Assembly (NCBI RefSeq): GCF_008710745.1
Contig: NZ_VYSA01000001.1
Coordinates: forward strand, 930,001 to 994,000
Length of the DNA: 64,000 nt
Direction: 5' to 3'
Source: Microbacterium rhizomatis
GTDB lineage: Bacteria > Actinomycetota > Actinomycetes > Actinomycetales > Microbacteriaceae
This document shows positions 9,136 through 17,825 of the stretch, one piece after another; the stretch's first letter is position 1, and each line of letters opens with the position of its first letter. The position numbers and the translations under genes were made by a program. Below the pieces are notes generated by a model. It ran no database searches, was not told the DNA's origin, and saw only the letters and a list, made by a program, of their open reading frames with translations.

Positions 9136-9147
9136 TAGCCTGAACGC
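9136..9147 (+). promoter_or_regulatory. Leaderless -10 box of the rhodanese gene
   Basis: TAGCCT (9136-9141), six bases, then ATG at 9148. No Shine-Dalgarno sequence. Confidence 0.5.
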
Positions 9148-9564
9148 ATGATCAGCGCCCTCGAGTACTTCACCGCCAAGCTCAGTCACGAGACAGACCC
9201 GTCCGACGTCTACGCCGCCCAGAAGGCCGGCGACCGATTCGTGCTCGTGGACGTCCGCGGCGACGAGGCGTGGGCACAGGGCCGGGTGGCGGGCGCCGTG
9301 CACATCCCGCATGCGGAGATCGCACGCCGCGCACCCCTCGAAATCCCTCGCGACATGCCCGTCGTCGTCTATTGCTGGAGCCCGGGCTGCAACGGTGGGG
9401 CGAGAGGTGCGCGTGCGTTCGCCGAACTCGGGTACGCCGTCAGAGAGATGATCGGCGGTTACGAGTACTGGGTGCGCGAGGGCCAGCCCGTCGAGAACAA
9501 CGAGGGCGCCCTCCCCCGTACGTTCGACCCGCAGGTCATGGTCGTCCGCGTACCTGCCGGGTAG
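9148..9564 (+). CDS. Rhodanese-like domain protein
   Basis: Single-domain rhodanese of 138 residues, probably a cytoplasmic sulfurtransferase or a rhodanese-fold redox protein. The domain spans about 15-120 with VLVDVRGDEAWAQGRVAGAVHIP and the active loop VVYCWSPGCNGGARGA. That loop contains two cysteines (CWSPGC) and so differs from the simple CxxGxRS loop; either Cys could carry the persulfide. It is monocistronic between the qcr terminator and a convergent phosphatase gene. The sulfur acceptor is unknown. Confidence 0.85.
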   Translation: MISALEYFTAKLSHETDPSDVYAAQKAGDRFVLVDVRGDEAWAQGRVAGAVHIPHAEIARRAPLEIPRDMPVVVYCWSPGCNGGARGARAFAELGYAVREMIGGYEYWVREGQPVENNEGALPRTFDPQVMVVRVPAG

Positions 9565-9575
9565 ACCGGCCGACT

Positions 9576-9600
9576 CGGGCCGCGCGGCACGCGCAGCCCG
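9576..9600. terminator. Hairpin between convergent genes
   Basis: CGGGC-C-GCGCG pairs with CGCGC-A-GCCCG around a 3-nt loop, with one internal mismatch. No T-tract. Confidence 0.45.
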
Positions 9601-9606
9601 GACCGA

Positions 9607-10392
9607 TCACGCCGACTCGAACTCTTCGCGGAACCGGACCGCGGCCGACCCCGCGAACTCGGGCCGTTCGCGATCGGGAGCGCCGCGCTCGACATCGCAG
9701 ACCACGGCGGTGACGTTATCGCGCGAACCGGCCTCGAGCGCGAGTCGCACGAGTGCATGAGCCACATGCGCAGAGGTTGCAGAGCTGCTCAGCGTCGTCC
9801 GGAGATCCGCCTCAGGCAGGTAGTCAGAGACCCCGTCGCTGCACAGCATCCAGCGATCGCCGGCATAGGCACTGTGCTCCGTGACCGTGACCGTGTCGGT
9901 TTCGCCCCCGTGGAGCGACGCCGTGATGATGTTGCGACGAGGGTGGGATGCTGCATCCGCCGGCGAGAGCAGTCCGCGGTCGACCAGCTCCTGCACGTAG
10001 GAGTCATCTCGCGTCTCCCGGGTGAGCACGCCGTCGCGGAGTCGATACCCGCGAGAGTCACCGGTGTGGGCGACGATCAGCTCGGAGCCCTCGCCGACGA
10101 ACAGCCCGGTGAACGTCGTGGCCATGCCCGTCAACGACGGATCGCGCCGGGCGTGCGCTCCGACATCCCAATTCGCCTCGCGGATGCGCACGGCCAGATG
10201 CACCGCGTCGCGGATGTCGCCCGAACCAGCCACCAGGCGATGTACGAGCGCCGCTGACGCCAGATCTCCTGCCGGGCCACCACCGACACCGTCAGCGACG
10301 CCCGCGCCCCAGGACGCCGCGAAGGCAGCGTCCTGGTTGACGTCGCGATAGGCACCGGCGTCTGACGCGGCTGCCGCTCTCAGTCGCAGCAC
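9607..10392 (-). CDS. PP2C-family serine/threonine phosphatase
   Basis: Cytoplasmic Mn/Mg-dependent protein phosphatase of 261 residues, a bare catalytic domain. Metal-binding and family motifs are visible: VNQDAAF, GVADGVGGGPAG, IVAHTGDSRGYRL, WMLCSDGVSDYL and SRDNVTAVV. There is no transmembrane helix, unlike mycobacterial PstP. The GTG start lies only 4 nt after the ctaF stop, so it appears to be the last gene of ctaC-ctaD-ctaF-phosphatase, an unexpected coupling of a signalling enzyme with oxidase structural genes. It could counteract the PASTA kinase encoded at 46 kb; that is inference. Confidence 0.9.
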   Translation of the reverse strand: MLRLRAAAASDAGAYRDVNQDAAFAASWGAGVADGVGGGPAGDLASAALVHRLVAGSGDIRDAVHLAVRIREANWDVGAHARRDPSLTGMATTFTGLFVGEGSELIVAHTGDSRGYRLRDGVLTRETRDDSYVQELVDRGLLSPADAASHPRRNIITASLHGGETDTVTVTEHSAYAGDRWMLCSDGVSDYLPEADLRTTLSSSATSAHVAHALVRLALEAGSRDNVTAVVCDVERGAPDRERPEFAGSAAVRFREEFESA

Positions 10393-10396
10393 AGAA

Positions 10397-10831
10397 TCAG
10401 CGTGCGAAGTATCCGCGGTAGTACTCGTACACCCAGCCGACGATCGCGACGAGGAAGATGCCGATGCCGATCGGGAACATCCAGGTGCCCACGGCGAGGC
10501 CGATCATCCCGACCGCTGCCGAGAAGGCGAGCACGATGGGCCACCACGACCACGGGCTGAACTCACCTAGCTCGGGGTCGCCGTCATCGATGTCGGCGGT
10601 GAGGACGTCTTCCGGAAGCTCGCCGCCCTGCGCCATATGGACCCGCTGCACGTAGAACGCGATCAGCGAGCCCATGAGCGCGGTGAACAGCAGCGCCACA
10701 CTGCCGACCCACTCGATCGCGTGATACCACGGCAGATCAGGGTGCGCCAGGATGTTCCACACCGTGTAGGTGACGAAGACGAGGAGGAAGAAGCCGCTCA
10801 GCAGCCACCAGAGACCGACGTTCGTGCGCAC
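10397..10831 (-). CDS. ctaF: Cytochrome c oxidase subunit IV
   Basis: Small actinobacterium-specific subunit of the aa3 oxidase, 144 residues with four predicted transmembrane helices. The first two are WWLLSGFFLLVFVTYTVW and SVALLFTALMGSLIAFYV. An acidic loop holds GELPEDVLTADIDDGDPELG, and the C-terminus is VGWVYEYYRGYF. The GTG start follows the ctaD stop with no gap, so the two are translationally coupled. Confidence 0.93.
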   Translation of the reverse strand: MRTNVGLWWLLSGFFLLVFVTYTVWNILAHPDLPWYHAIEWVGSVALLFTALMGSLIAFYVQRVHMAQGGELPEDVLTADIDDGDPELGEFSPWSWWPIVLAFSAAVGMIGLAVGTWMFPIGIGIFLVAIVGWVYEYYRGYFAR

Positions 10832-12595
10832 TTACTTCACCTCTCCAGCCGCGACGTCGCCCACGGGCGCTTCGGGTGCGTCCTTGGCCGGACCCACACC
10901 CACCGGCACACCTGCCTCGGGGTGGTTGAGGTCGAACGCCGGACGCTCGCTGCGGATCCGCGGGATCGACGTGAAATTGTGGCGCGGCGGCGGGCACGAG
11001 GTCGCCCACTCCAGTGACGCACCGTAACCCCATGGATCGTTGACCGTCACCTTGGGTGCCTTGCGTGCGGTGATCCACACGTTGAAGAGGAAGGGGATCA
11101 TCGATGCGCCGAGGATCATCGCGCCGATCGTCGAGAACTGGTTCTGCCATGTCCAACCATCGGCCGCCGAGTAGTCGGCGTAGCGACGCGCCATACCGTC
11201 CACACCCAGCCAGTGCTGGATCAGGAAGGTCATGTGGAAGCCGATGAACAGCATCCAGAAGTGGACCATGCCCAGACGCTCGTTCAGCATCTTGCCCGTG
11301 AACTTGGGCCACCAGAAGTAGAACCCGGCGAACATCGCGAACACCACCGTGCCGAAGACGACGTAATGGAAGTGTGCGACCACGAAGTAGGAGTCGGACA
11401 GCGCGAAGTCCAGCGGCGGCGATGCGAGGATGACGCCCGTGAGGCCACCGAAGACGAACGACACGAGGAATCCGAGTGCGAACATCATCGGCGTCTCGAA
11501 AGTCACGGAGCCTCGCCAGAGCGTGCCTATCCAGTTGAAGATCTTGACGCCCGTCGGTACCGCGATGAGCATCGTCATGAGGGCGAAGAACGGCAGAAGC
11601 ACGGCGCCGGTGACGTACATGTGGTGAGCCCACACCGCTACCGACAGGGCGGCGATCGCGATCGTCGCGTAGACGAGCGTCTTGTACCCGAAGATCGGCT
11701 TTCGGCTGAAGACCGGGAAGATCTCCGAGACGATGCCGAAGAACGGCAGCGCGATGATGTACACCTCGGGGTGGCCGAAGAACCAGAACAGGTGCTGCCA
11801 GAGCAGCACGCCGCCGTTGGCCGGGTCGTAGATGTGCGCACCCAGAACGCGGTCGGCAGCAGCAGCCAGGATCGCCGCGGCGAGAACCGGGAAGGCCATC
11901 AGGACCAGGATGCTGGTGATCAGCGTGTTCCACGTGAAGATCGGCATGCGCCACATGGTCATGCCGGGGGCGCGCATCGTGATGATCGTCGTGATGAAGT
12001 TCACCGCGCCGAGAATCGTCCCGAATCCGCTCATGCCGAGGCCGAGCATCCAGAGATTGCCGCCTGCTCCCGGTGAGAATGTCGCACTCGCGAGAGGCTG
12101 ATACGCGAACCAGCCGAACCCTGCCGCGCCCTGCGGGGTGAGGAAGCCCGACACGGCGATCGTGGAGCCGAACAGGAAAAGCCAGAAGGCGAACGCGTTC
12201 AGTCGCGGGAAGGCGACGTCGGGGGCGCCGATCTGCAGCGGCATGATGACGTTGGCGAAGCCGGCGAACAACGGCGTGGCGAACATCAGCAGCATGATCG
12301 TGCCGTGCATCGTGAACAGCTGGTTGTACTGCTCTTTCGTCGGGATGATCTGCATCCCCGGCTCGAACAGCTCGGCGCGGATGATGAGGGCCATCACACC
12401 GCCGAGCATGAAGAACAGCACCGATGCGATCAGGTACATGTACCCGATCGTCTTGTGGTCAGTGGAGGTGATCCACTTGACGATGATGTTGCCCTTCTGC
12501 TCGACGCGGGTCGCGCTGAGCAGCGCGGCCTGTCGCGGCGGGAGGGTAGTCGGGCGACCCGGATTCTTTTCCTGCAGAGGAAGCGTGGTAGCCAT
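10832..12595 (-). CDS. ctaD: Cytochrome c oxidase subunit I
   Basis: Catalytic haem-copper subunit of the aa3 oxidase, 587 residues, about twelve transmembrane helices. Signatures include [12 protein letters not shown], the haem a ligand region [10 protein letters not shown], the CuB/Tyr motif [21 protein letters not shown], and the haem a/a3 ligands in [15 protein letters not shown]. The ATG at 12595 overlaps the ctaC stop by one base (TGATG); a GTG one codon earlier is also possible. It is the middle gene of ctaC-ctaD-ctaF. Confidence 0.97.
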   Translation of the reverse strand: MATTLPLQEKNPGRPTTLPPRQAALLSATRVEQKGNIIVKWITSTDHKTIGYMYLIASVLFFMLGGVMALIIRAELFEPGMQIIPTKEQYNQLFTMHGTIMLLMFATPLFAGFANVIMPLQIGAPDVAFPRLNAFAFWLFLFGSTIAVSGFLTPQGAAGFGWFAYQPLASATFSPGAGGNLWMLGLGMSGFGTILGAVNFITTIITMRAPGMTMWRMPIFTWNTLITSILVLMAFPVLAAAILAAAADRVLGAHIYDPANGGVLLWQHLFWFFGHPEVYIIALPFFGIVSEIFPVFSRKPIFGYKTLVYATIAIAALSVAVWAHHMYVTGAVLLPFFALMTMLIAVPTGVKIFNWIGTLWRGSVTFETPMMFALGFLVSFVFGGLTGVILASPPLDFALSDSYFVVAHFHYVVFGTVVFAMFAGFYFWWPKFTGKMLNERLGMVHFWMLFIGFHMTFLIQHWLGVDGMARRYADYSAADGWTWQNQFSTIGAMILGASMIPFLFNVWITARKAPKVTVNDPWGYGASLEWATSCPPPRHNFTSIPRIRSERPAFDLNHPEAGVPVGVGPAKDAPEAPVGDVAAGEVK

Positions 12596-13506
12596 CACTC
12601 GCCACTTTCGTTCGTCGTCGCCCCGGTGCCGGGCAGATTCGCCAGGCGGTCATATGCCTTGTTGATGTCGCCGGTCTGACCGGCGGCGCGCAGCGATGCG
12701 AGGTACTTCTCGTACTCCGCGTCGCTGACGACCTTGACGTTGAAGAGCATGGCCGAGTGGTACTCGCCGCACAGCTCGGCGCACTTGCCGGCGTACGTGC
12801 CCTCGCGCGTCGGGGTGAACGACCAGTAGTTGTCACGCCCGATGTACATGTCCTTCTTGTACAGGAAGTCGATGATCCAGAACGAGTGGATGACATCGCG
12901 GGACTGCAGCTTGATCTTCACCGTCTTGTCCACCGGCAGGTACAGCGTCGGGAGCTTGGCCTGGTCGACGTCGCCGTTGGCAGCGGGGACAGCCTGCACG
13001 CCCATCGTCCAGACGGCGTCTGAGGCGTCCGCGTTCTGGCCGTCGTACTGGAAGTCCCACGCCCACTGCTTGCCGATCGCCACGATCGAGACGTCCGGGT
13101 TCTCGGTCTGGGTCTCCAGGACCGCCTGGTCGCGAGCGGTGAAGGCGAAGAAGCCGATCACGAGGATCAGCGGCACGATCGTGTAGAAGATCTCGATCGG
13201 CATGTTGTAGCGCAGCTGCACCGGGAGGCCGGACTGGCCGCGGCGACGGCGGTAAGCGATCGCCGCCCACCCCATCAGGCCCCACGTGACGATTCCGACG
13301 ACCAGCAGCACGATCCAGGAGTTGACCCAGAGTCCGGCGACCATGTCGGTGTGATTCGTGGCGGCGACGCCGTCGTCGGTGAAGCCGGGGAGGAAGCCGT
13401 GCAACTCGGTCGTCGAGCAACCCGCGAGAGCAACAGCCGCCGCGATGCCGATGGGGAGTGCGGCCCAGCGGAGGCGGCGTGTGGAGGGCGCTCGATTCGA
13501 GGGCAC
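12595..13506 (-). CDS. ctaC: Cytochrome c oxidase subunit II, lipoprotein
   Basis: CuA-bearing subunit II, 303 residues. The GTG at 13506 has GGAAAGG upstream; longer in-frame extensions have no support. The signal peptide ends in the lipobox VALAGC (Cys30), so it is lipid-anchored. Two transmembrane helices follow, then a periplasmic-side cupredoxin domain with the CuA motif [12 protein letters not shown] and an upstream His in DVIHSFWI. The extended N-terminus and lipobox are typical of actinobacteria. It is the first gene of the oxidase operon. Confidence 0.96.
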   Translation of the reverse strand: MPSNRAPSTRRLRWAALPIGIAAAVALAGCSTTELHGFLPGFTDDGVAATNHTDMVAGLWVNSWIVLLVVGIVTWGLMGWAAIAYRRRRGQSGLPVQLRYNMPIEIFYTIVPLILVIGFFAFTARDQAVLETQTENPDVSIVAIGKQWAWDFQYDGQNADASDAVWTMGVQAVPAANGDVDQAKLPTLYLPVDKTVKIKLQSRDVIHSFWIIDFLYKKDMYIGRDNYWSFTPTREGTYAGKCAELCGEYHSAMLFNVKVVSDAEYEKYLASLRAAGQTGDINKAYDRLANLPGTGATTNESGE

Positions 13507-13540
13507 AATGCACCTTTCCGGACGTGGAACTGACTCCGCC

Positions 13541-13546
13541 AGTCTA
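13541..13546 (-). promoter_or_regulatory. Probable -10 box of ctaC
   Basis: TAGACT on the minus strand, giving a leader of about 30 nt that includes the GGAAAGG ribosome-binding site. No good -35 seen. Confidence 0.4.
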
Positions 13547-13640
13547 GAGCAAGCTCCCACCGTATTCAGGCCATCCGCACAGGTCGACTCGCGTCGGGAG
13601 ACCTGTTCCGGCACCGGGTCAGAGGCTCGGCGGATACGCC

Positions 13641-13674
13641 GAACGGCGCCTCGCGCGGTGCGCGGGCGCCGTTC
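13641..13674 (-). terminator. Hairpin between erpA and ctaC
   Basis: Perfect 10-bp stem GAACGGCGCC (13641-13650) / GGCGCCGTTC (13665-13674), 14-nt loop, about 40 nt after the erpA stop. No T-tract. It separates erpA from the ctaC promoter. Confidence 0.55.
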
Positions 13675-13713
13675 GACCGACCTCTGTGACTCAGGCCGGA
13701 TGGTCCGGGGGAA

Positions 13714-14079
13714 TCAGTGGAAACTGTCTCCGCACGCGCAGCTGCCCGCGGCGTTGGGGTTGTCGATCGTGAACCCCTGCTCGGAGATCGTGTCCTTGAA
13801 ATCGATCGACGCTCCGTCGAGGTACGGGACGCTCATGTCATCGATGATGACCTCGACACCGTCGAAGTCGACCGTCTTGTCGCCGTCGAGATAGCGCTCG
13901 TCGAAGTAGAGCTGGTAGATGAGGCCGGAGCACCCGCCGGGCTGAACGGCGACACGTAGACGCAGGTCGTCACGGCCCTCCTGCGCGAGCAGGCTCTTCA
14001 CCTTGCTGGCGGCCGTGTCGGTCAGCAGCACGCCGTGTTCGCGGACGGTCTGCGGGGTCGACAGTGCAGTGTCGGTCAT
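13714..14079 (-). CDS. erpA: Iron-sulfur cluster insertion protein (HesB/IscA family)
   Basis: A-type carrier that delivers Fe-S clusters to apo-proteins; 121 residues. The three cluster ligands are conserved: Cys50 in GGCSGL and Cys114/Cys116 in the terminal GSCACGDSF. LRVAVQPGGCSGLIYQLYFD is the family core. The ATG at 14079 has GAGGAGAG upstream. Possible clients nearby are the Rieske protein and enzymes elsewhere. ErpA rather than IscA or SufA is assigned from general similarity and the absence of isc/suf neighbours. Confidence 0.9.
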   Translation of the reverse strand: MTDTALSTPQTVREHGVLLTDTAASKVKSLLAQEGRDDLRLRVAVQPGGCSGLIYQLYFDERYLDGDKTVDFDGVEVIIDDMSVPYLDGASIDFKDTISEQGFTIDNPNAAGSCACGDSFH

Positions 14080-14117
14080 GGCTCTCCTCGAGGGCTTCGG
14101 TGTACGCGGACACCTTG

Positions 14118-14123
14118 ATTCTA
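14118..14123 (-). promoter_or_regulatory. Probable -10 box of erpA
   Basis: TAGAAT on the minus strand, giving a leader of about 30 nt with GAGGAGAG before the ATG. Confidence 0.4.
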
Positions 14124-14156
14124 CGCCCGACGGCGGCGGATGGGCTCGACGCGCGC

Positions 14157-15551
14157 TCAGACCGACCGTGCGTCGAGCTTCTCCAGGAGCAGCGCCTCCG
14201 AGATCACAGCGTGCCGGAACGTGTCGATGTGCAGGGACTCGTTCGGGCTGTGGGCACGCGTGTGAGGGTCTTCCACACCCGTGACGAGGATCTGCGCGGC
14301 CGGGAACTCGCGCACGAGGTCCGCGATGAACGGGATCGAGCCGCCCACTCCGACATCGACCGCGCTCACTCCATACCCCTCGCCCAGCGCGTCCCGCGCG
14401 GTCTGCACCGCCCAGCCGGTCGTATCCACGAGGAAGCCGTCGCCCAGGTCGACGTCGGCGAACTCGAGCTGCGCGCCGAACGGCGCGTGCGCCTCGAGAT
14501 GCGTCTTGATCGCCGCGTACACCTCACCGGCGGCCTGACCCGGGGCGACCCGCGCGCTGATCACGACGGTGATCGATGGGGCGAGGGTGTTGGATGCGGC
14601 AGCCACGCTGGTCGCGTCGATGCCGGTGATCGTGATCGAGGGCTTGTTCCAGATGCGACCGAGGATCGAGCCTGTGCCGATCGGCCGCACGCCGTCGGGC
14701 AGCCCCGCCTCGTCGCGCAACGTGGCCTCGTCGTAGTCGGGGGTCGCGGCATCCCGCGCGGTCATGCCGTCGACGGCGACCGCACCGTCGTCGTCCCAGA
14801 GCGTGGCGAGGAGCTTCACCGTCGCCAGCATCGCGTCGGGCACGGCACCCCCGAACATTCCCGAGTGCGAGGCGTGGTCGAGCGTGCGCACCGTCAGGGT
14901 GAACCGCGCGTTGCCGCGCAGCGAGACGGTGAGCGCGGGCGTGTCGGCATCCCAATTGCCGGAGTCGGCCACGACGATCACGTCGGAGCGCAGCGCGTCG
15001 GCGTTGTCGGCGAGGAACTGCGCGAAGGACCGGGATCCGTACTCCTCCTCGCCCTCGATGAAGAGCGCGAGTCCGAGGTCGAAGTCGTCGCCGAGCGCCT
15101 CCTTCAGAGCGCGGATCGCGGCGATGTGGGCCATCACCCCCGCCTTGTCGTCAGCAGCCCCACGGCCGTACAGTCGTCCGTCGCGAACGGTCGGTTCGAA
15201 CGGAGGCGTCTCCCACAGCGCGTCGTCGCCGGTCGGCTGAACATCGTGATGTGCGTAGAGCAGCACCGTCGGGCGGCCGTTCTTCGCCGCCCGGGTGGCC
15301 AGTACCGCAGGCTGGCCGCGCTCGGCCGTCCCGGGGATCGCCGCAGTCGTCACGCTGACCCGGTCGAAGACCCCCGTTTCCTCAGCGAGGGCGGCGACGG
15401 CCTCCGCGCTGCGCAGCACCTGCGATTGGTCGAAAGCGGGCCACGCGATGGAGGGGATGCGCACGAGTCCGCCGAGATCTGCGAGGGCGGAGGGGATGCC
15501 GGAGGCCGCGGCCTCGCGAACGGAGGCGGGACGGGACAGGTCGGAGCTCAT
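14157..15551 (-). CDS. M20-family dipeptidase
   Basis: Zinc-dependent cytoplasmic peptidase of 464 residues. Metal and catalytic motifs are LLYAHHDVQPTG (first zinc His and catalytic Asp), GRGAADDKAGVMAHI (bridging Asp), FIEGEEEYGS (general-base Glu and zinc Glu), VVADSGNWD (zinc Asp) and, near the C-terminus, TRAHSPNES with the last His. A dimerisation 'lid' domain lies at about 205-320. The ATG at 15551 is preceded by TAAGAT seven bases upstream. The frame stays open upstream into the divergent DUF3043 gene, but that part is GC-driven noise. Substrate (dipeptides or N-acyl amino acids) is not settled. Confidence 0.93.
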   Translation of the reverse strand: MSSDLSRPASVREAAASGIPSALADLGGLVRIPSIAWPAFDQSQVLRSAEAVAALAEETGVFDRVSVTTAAIPGTAERGQPAVLATRAAKNGRPTVLLYAHHDVQPTGDDALWETPPFEPTVRDGRLYGRGAADDKAGVMAHIAAIRALKEALGDDFDLGLALFIEGEEEYGSRSFAQFLADNADALRSDVIVVADSGNWDADTPALTVSLRGNARFTLTVRTLDHASHSGMFGGAVPDAMLATVKLLATLWDDDGAVAVDGMTARDAATPDYDEATLRDEAGLPDGVRPIGTGSILGRIWNKPSITITGIDATSVAAASNTLAPSITVVISARVAPGQAAGEVYAAIKTHLEAHAPFGAQLEFADVDLGDGFLVDTTGWAVQTARDALGEGYGVSAVDVGVGGSIPFIADLVREFPAAQILVTGVEDPHTRAHSPNESLHIDTFRHAVISEALLLEKLDARSV

Positions 15552-15558
15552 GCGGGTA

Positions 15559-15564
15559 ATCTTA
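15559..15564 (-). promoter_or_regulatory. Leaderless -10 box of the M20 peptidase gene
   Basis: TAAGAT on the minus strand, 7 nt from the ATG. The same spot reads TAATCT on the plus strand (15557-15562), which could serve the divergent DUF3043 gene. Confidence 0.45.
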
Positions 15565-15599
15565 AGCCGTACCCCTTCTCCGTCCGATCGAGGATCCCC

Positions 15600-16193
15600 G
15601 TGGCCAAGTCCCCTGCAGCACCCGCATCCAACGATGCGCCCTCCGAGGGGACCGTCCTGAACGGCACCCCTGCCGGGCCCGTGAGCAAGGGACGCGCCAC
15701 GCCCACCCGGGCCGAGCAGGAGGCCGCGCGAAAGCGGCCGCTCGTCGCCGACACCAAGGAGGCCAAGGCGCGAGCCCGCGCCGAACTGGCCCAGCAGCGC
15801 GAGAAGGCCCGCGCCGGGATGGCAGCGGGCGACGACAAGTTCCTCCCCGTGCGCGACAAGGGGCCGCAGCGCCGCTTCGTGCGCGACTACGTCGATTCGC
15901 GGCTGCACCTCGGCGAAGCCGTGATGCCCGCCATGGTGCTCGTCATCCTGGCGACGTTCGTGCCGCTCACCGCCATCCAGTACTGGTCGTTCATCGCGCT
16001 GTGGATCTTCATCATCTTCGTCATCGGCGACATGGTGCTGCTCTCGATCCGGGTCAAGGCGGCCGCGCGCGAGAAGTTCGGCGCCGATCGCACCGAGAAG
16101 GGCCTCGGGTGGTACGCCGCCATGCGCACCATCCAGATGCGCTTCATGCGCCTGCCCAAACCGCAGGTCAAGCGCGGCACCAAGGTCGTCTGA
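15600..16193 (+). CDS. DUF3043 membrane protein
   Basis: Protein of 197 residues conserved across actinobacteria, function unknown. The first ~85 residues are Ala/Pro-rich then strongly charged (REKARAGMAAGDDKFLPVRD). Two membrane helices follow (about 105-125 and 128-150: MPAMVLVILATFVPLTAI and WIFIIFVIGDMVLL). A basic tail carries KEKF-like and GLGWYAAMRTIQMRFMRLPKPQ. The start is GTG at 15600, after GGATCC; the ribosome-binding site is weak (GAGGA about 8 nt upstream). Confidence 0.85.
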   Translation: MAKSPAAPASNDAPSEGTVLNGTPAGPVSKGRATPTRAEQEAARKRPLVADTKEAKARARAELAQQREKARAGMAAGDDKFLPVRDKGPQRRFVRDYVDSRLHLGEAVMPAMVLVILATFVPLTAIQYWSFIALWIFIIFVIGDMVLLSIRVKAAAREKFGADRTEKGLGWYAAMRTIQMRFMRLPKPQVKRGTKVV

Positions 16194-16218
16194 GCGACTC
16201 AGCCCGAACCGGCGGCGA

Positions 16219-17244
16219 TCAGCCCGCGCGCAGACCGCGGTTGATCTGGCGCGCCCAGAGCGGCCCGCGGTAGATGAATCCCGTGTAACCCTGCACAAGG
16301 GTCGCACCGGCATCCAACAGCGCCCGCACGTCCTTCGCGATCTCCACTCCCCCGACCCCGATGACGCAGAACCGCGGATCCGGTGCCGTCGCGCGGACGA
16401 TCTCGACCACGCGCAACGCGCGAGCGCGCACCGGCGCTCCGGACAGGCCGCCCGCGCCGCAGGCTTCGACCGTCGCGGCATCCGTCGTCAGGCCATCCCG
16501 CGAGATCGTCGTGTTGGCCGCGATCAGGCCGGCGAGGCCGAGGTCCAGGGCGAGCCGGGTGATCGCCTCGATCTCATCGTCGGCGAGGTCGGGGGCGATC
16601 TTGACGAGCATCGGGGTCGACCCGGCGGCGTCCTTGACGGCCGACAGGAGCGGAGCGAGGGTTTCGACGGCCTGGAGCGTACGAAGACCCGGGGTGTTCG
16701 GCGACGACACGTTCACCGCGAGATAGTCGGCCAGCGGGGCGAGCAGGGTCGCGCTCCGCACGTAATCGGCCGTCGCGTCCGCGACCTCGACGGCGCGGCT
16801 CTTGCCGATGTTCGCGCCGATCACCGGACGGTCGGTGCGGGCGCGAAGGGCACGGAGCCGGCGGGATGCAGCATCCGCCCCCCGGTTGTTGAACCCCATA
16901 CGGTTGATCAGCGCGCGATCCCGGGTGAGTCGGAACAGTCGCGGTCGCGGGTTGCCCTCCTGTGCAAGGGCGGTCACCGTGCCGATCTCGACATGACCGA
17001 ACCCGAGCGCTCCCAGCCCGTATGCGCCGACCGCGTTCTTGTCGAAGCCCGCGGCGATGCCGAAGGGAGACGCGAACTCGCGGCCGAGCGCGCTCGTGCG
17101 CAGCGCGGGGTCAGGGCGCGTGAGGGCGCGCGCGGCCCAGGAGAACGGCCAGATGCCCGCGAGACGGATGACGAGCATCCCCGCGTGATGCGCGGTCTCG
17201 GGGTCGAATCTCGTCAGGAGCGTGCGGAAGAGGAGGGGATACAT
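16219..17244 (-). CDS. pyrD: Dihydroorotate dehydrogenase (quinone), class 2
   Basis: Peripheral membrane FMN enzyme of pyrimidine synthesis that oxidises dihydroorotate to orotate with menaquinone. It has 341 residues. Motifs are FGIAAGFDKNAVGAYGLGALGFGHVEIGT, the catalytic-Ser strand NVSSPNTPGLRTLQ, VKIAPDL, NTTISRDGL and IGVGGV, with the C-terminal YTGFIYRGP. The N-terminal helical extension (first ~40 residues) is the class 2 membrane-association region. The ATG at 17244 has TAGCCT 7 nt upstream, and that box lies inside the 3' end of nrdR. Confidence 0.96.
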   Translation of the reverse strand: MYPLLFRTLLTRFDPETAHHAGMLVIRLAGIWPFSWAARALTRPDPALRTSALGREFASPFGIAAGFDKNAVGAYGLGALGFGHVEIGTVTALAQEGNPRPRLFRLTRDRALINRMGFNNRGADAASRRLRALRARTDRPVIGANIGKSRAVEVADATADYVRSATLLAPLADYLAVNVSSPNTPGLRTLQAVETLAPLLSAVKDAAGSTPMLVKIAPDLADDEIEAITRLALDLGLAGLIAANTTISRDGLTTDAATVEACGAGGLSGAPVRARALRVVEIVRATAPDPRFCVIGVGGVEIAKDVRALLDAGATLVQGYTGFIYRGPLWARQINRGLRAG

Positions 17245-17251
17245 CCCCGCC

Positions 17252-17257
17252 AGGCTA
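17252..17257 (-). promoter_or_regulatory. -10 box of pyrD inside the end of nrdR
   Basis: TAGCCT on the minus strand, 7 nt before the pyrD ATG, overlapping the nrdR stop codon. pyrD may thus be transcribed apart from nrdR. Confidence 0.45.
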
Positions 17258-17761
17258 TCGGCCGAGCGTGTCGGACGCCGACTCCGGGTCGGTCGCGGCC
17301 CGGTGCGGGTCGGTCGCGTGATCGGCGCGGAGCTGCCCGATCGCGGATTCGAAGTCCTCGAGCGAGTCGAAGGCACGATAGACGCTCGCGAATCGGAGAT
17401 AGGCGACCTCGTCGAGGTCGCGCAGCGGACCGAGGATCGCCAACCCGATGTCGTTCGCGTCGACCTGCGACGATCCGGTCTGTCGCACCGCCTCCTCGAC
17501 GCTCTGGGCGAGAAGCGCCAGGTCGGCATCGGTCACGGGGCGCCCCTGGCAGGCCTTGCGAACCCCCGACATGACCTTCTCGCGACTGAACGGCTCGGTC
17601 ACGCCCGAGCGCTTCACGACGTTGAGGCTCGCGGTCTCGACCGTCGAGAATCGTCGCCCGCAGTTCGGGCACTGACGACGACGCCGGATGCTGAGCCCGT
17701 CGTCGCTGGTACGCGAATCGATCACGCGCGAATCAGGGTGACGGCAGAAGGGGCAGTGCAT
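17255..17761 (-). CDS. nrdR: Ribonucleotide reductase regulator NrdR
   Basis: Zinc-ribbon/ATP-cone repressor of nrd genes, 168 residues. The N-terminal zinc ribbon is [17 protein letters not shown] plus [15 protein letters not shown]. The ATP-cone spans about 46-136 ([20 protein letters not shown]). A variable acidic tail follows. No ribonucleotide reductase gene is in the window, so its targets are elsewhere. The ATG at 17761 is preceded by TAGTCT nine bases upstream. Confidence 0.97.
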   Translation of the reverse strand: MHCPFCRHPDSRVIDSRTSDDGLSIRRRRQCPNCGRRFSTVETASLNVVKRSGVTEPFSREKVMSGVRKACQGRPVTDADLALLAQSVEEAVRQTGSSQVDANDIGLAILGPLRDLDEVAYLRFASVYRAFDSLEDFESAIGQLRADHATDPHRAATDPESASDTLGR

Positions 17762-17770
17762 AGCACCGAC

Positions 17771-17776
17771 AGACTA
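17771..17776 (-). promoter_or_regulatory. Probable -10 box of nrdR
   Basis: TAGTCT on the minus strand, 9 nt from the ATG; a very short or absent leader. Confidence 0.35.
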
Positions 17777-17825
17777 CCCCGACCGGCAGCGTGCACTGCG
17801 GCACCCTGCGCGCAGGCCGAGACGA

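Noticed and set aside
9950..9965. Frequent GGATGC/GCATCC hexamers, as a possible polar or Chi-like motif
   Set aside because: Rough tally (about 50 on both strands) is close to what base composition predicts, and no strand bias was evident by eye; a genome-wide count would be needed.
14064..15599. A 512-codon in-frame extension upstream of the DUF3043 protein
   Set aside because: It lies antisense to the M20 peptidase; the GTG at 15600 begins the conserved protein.
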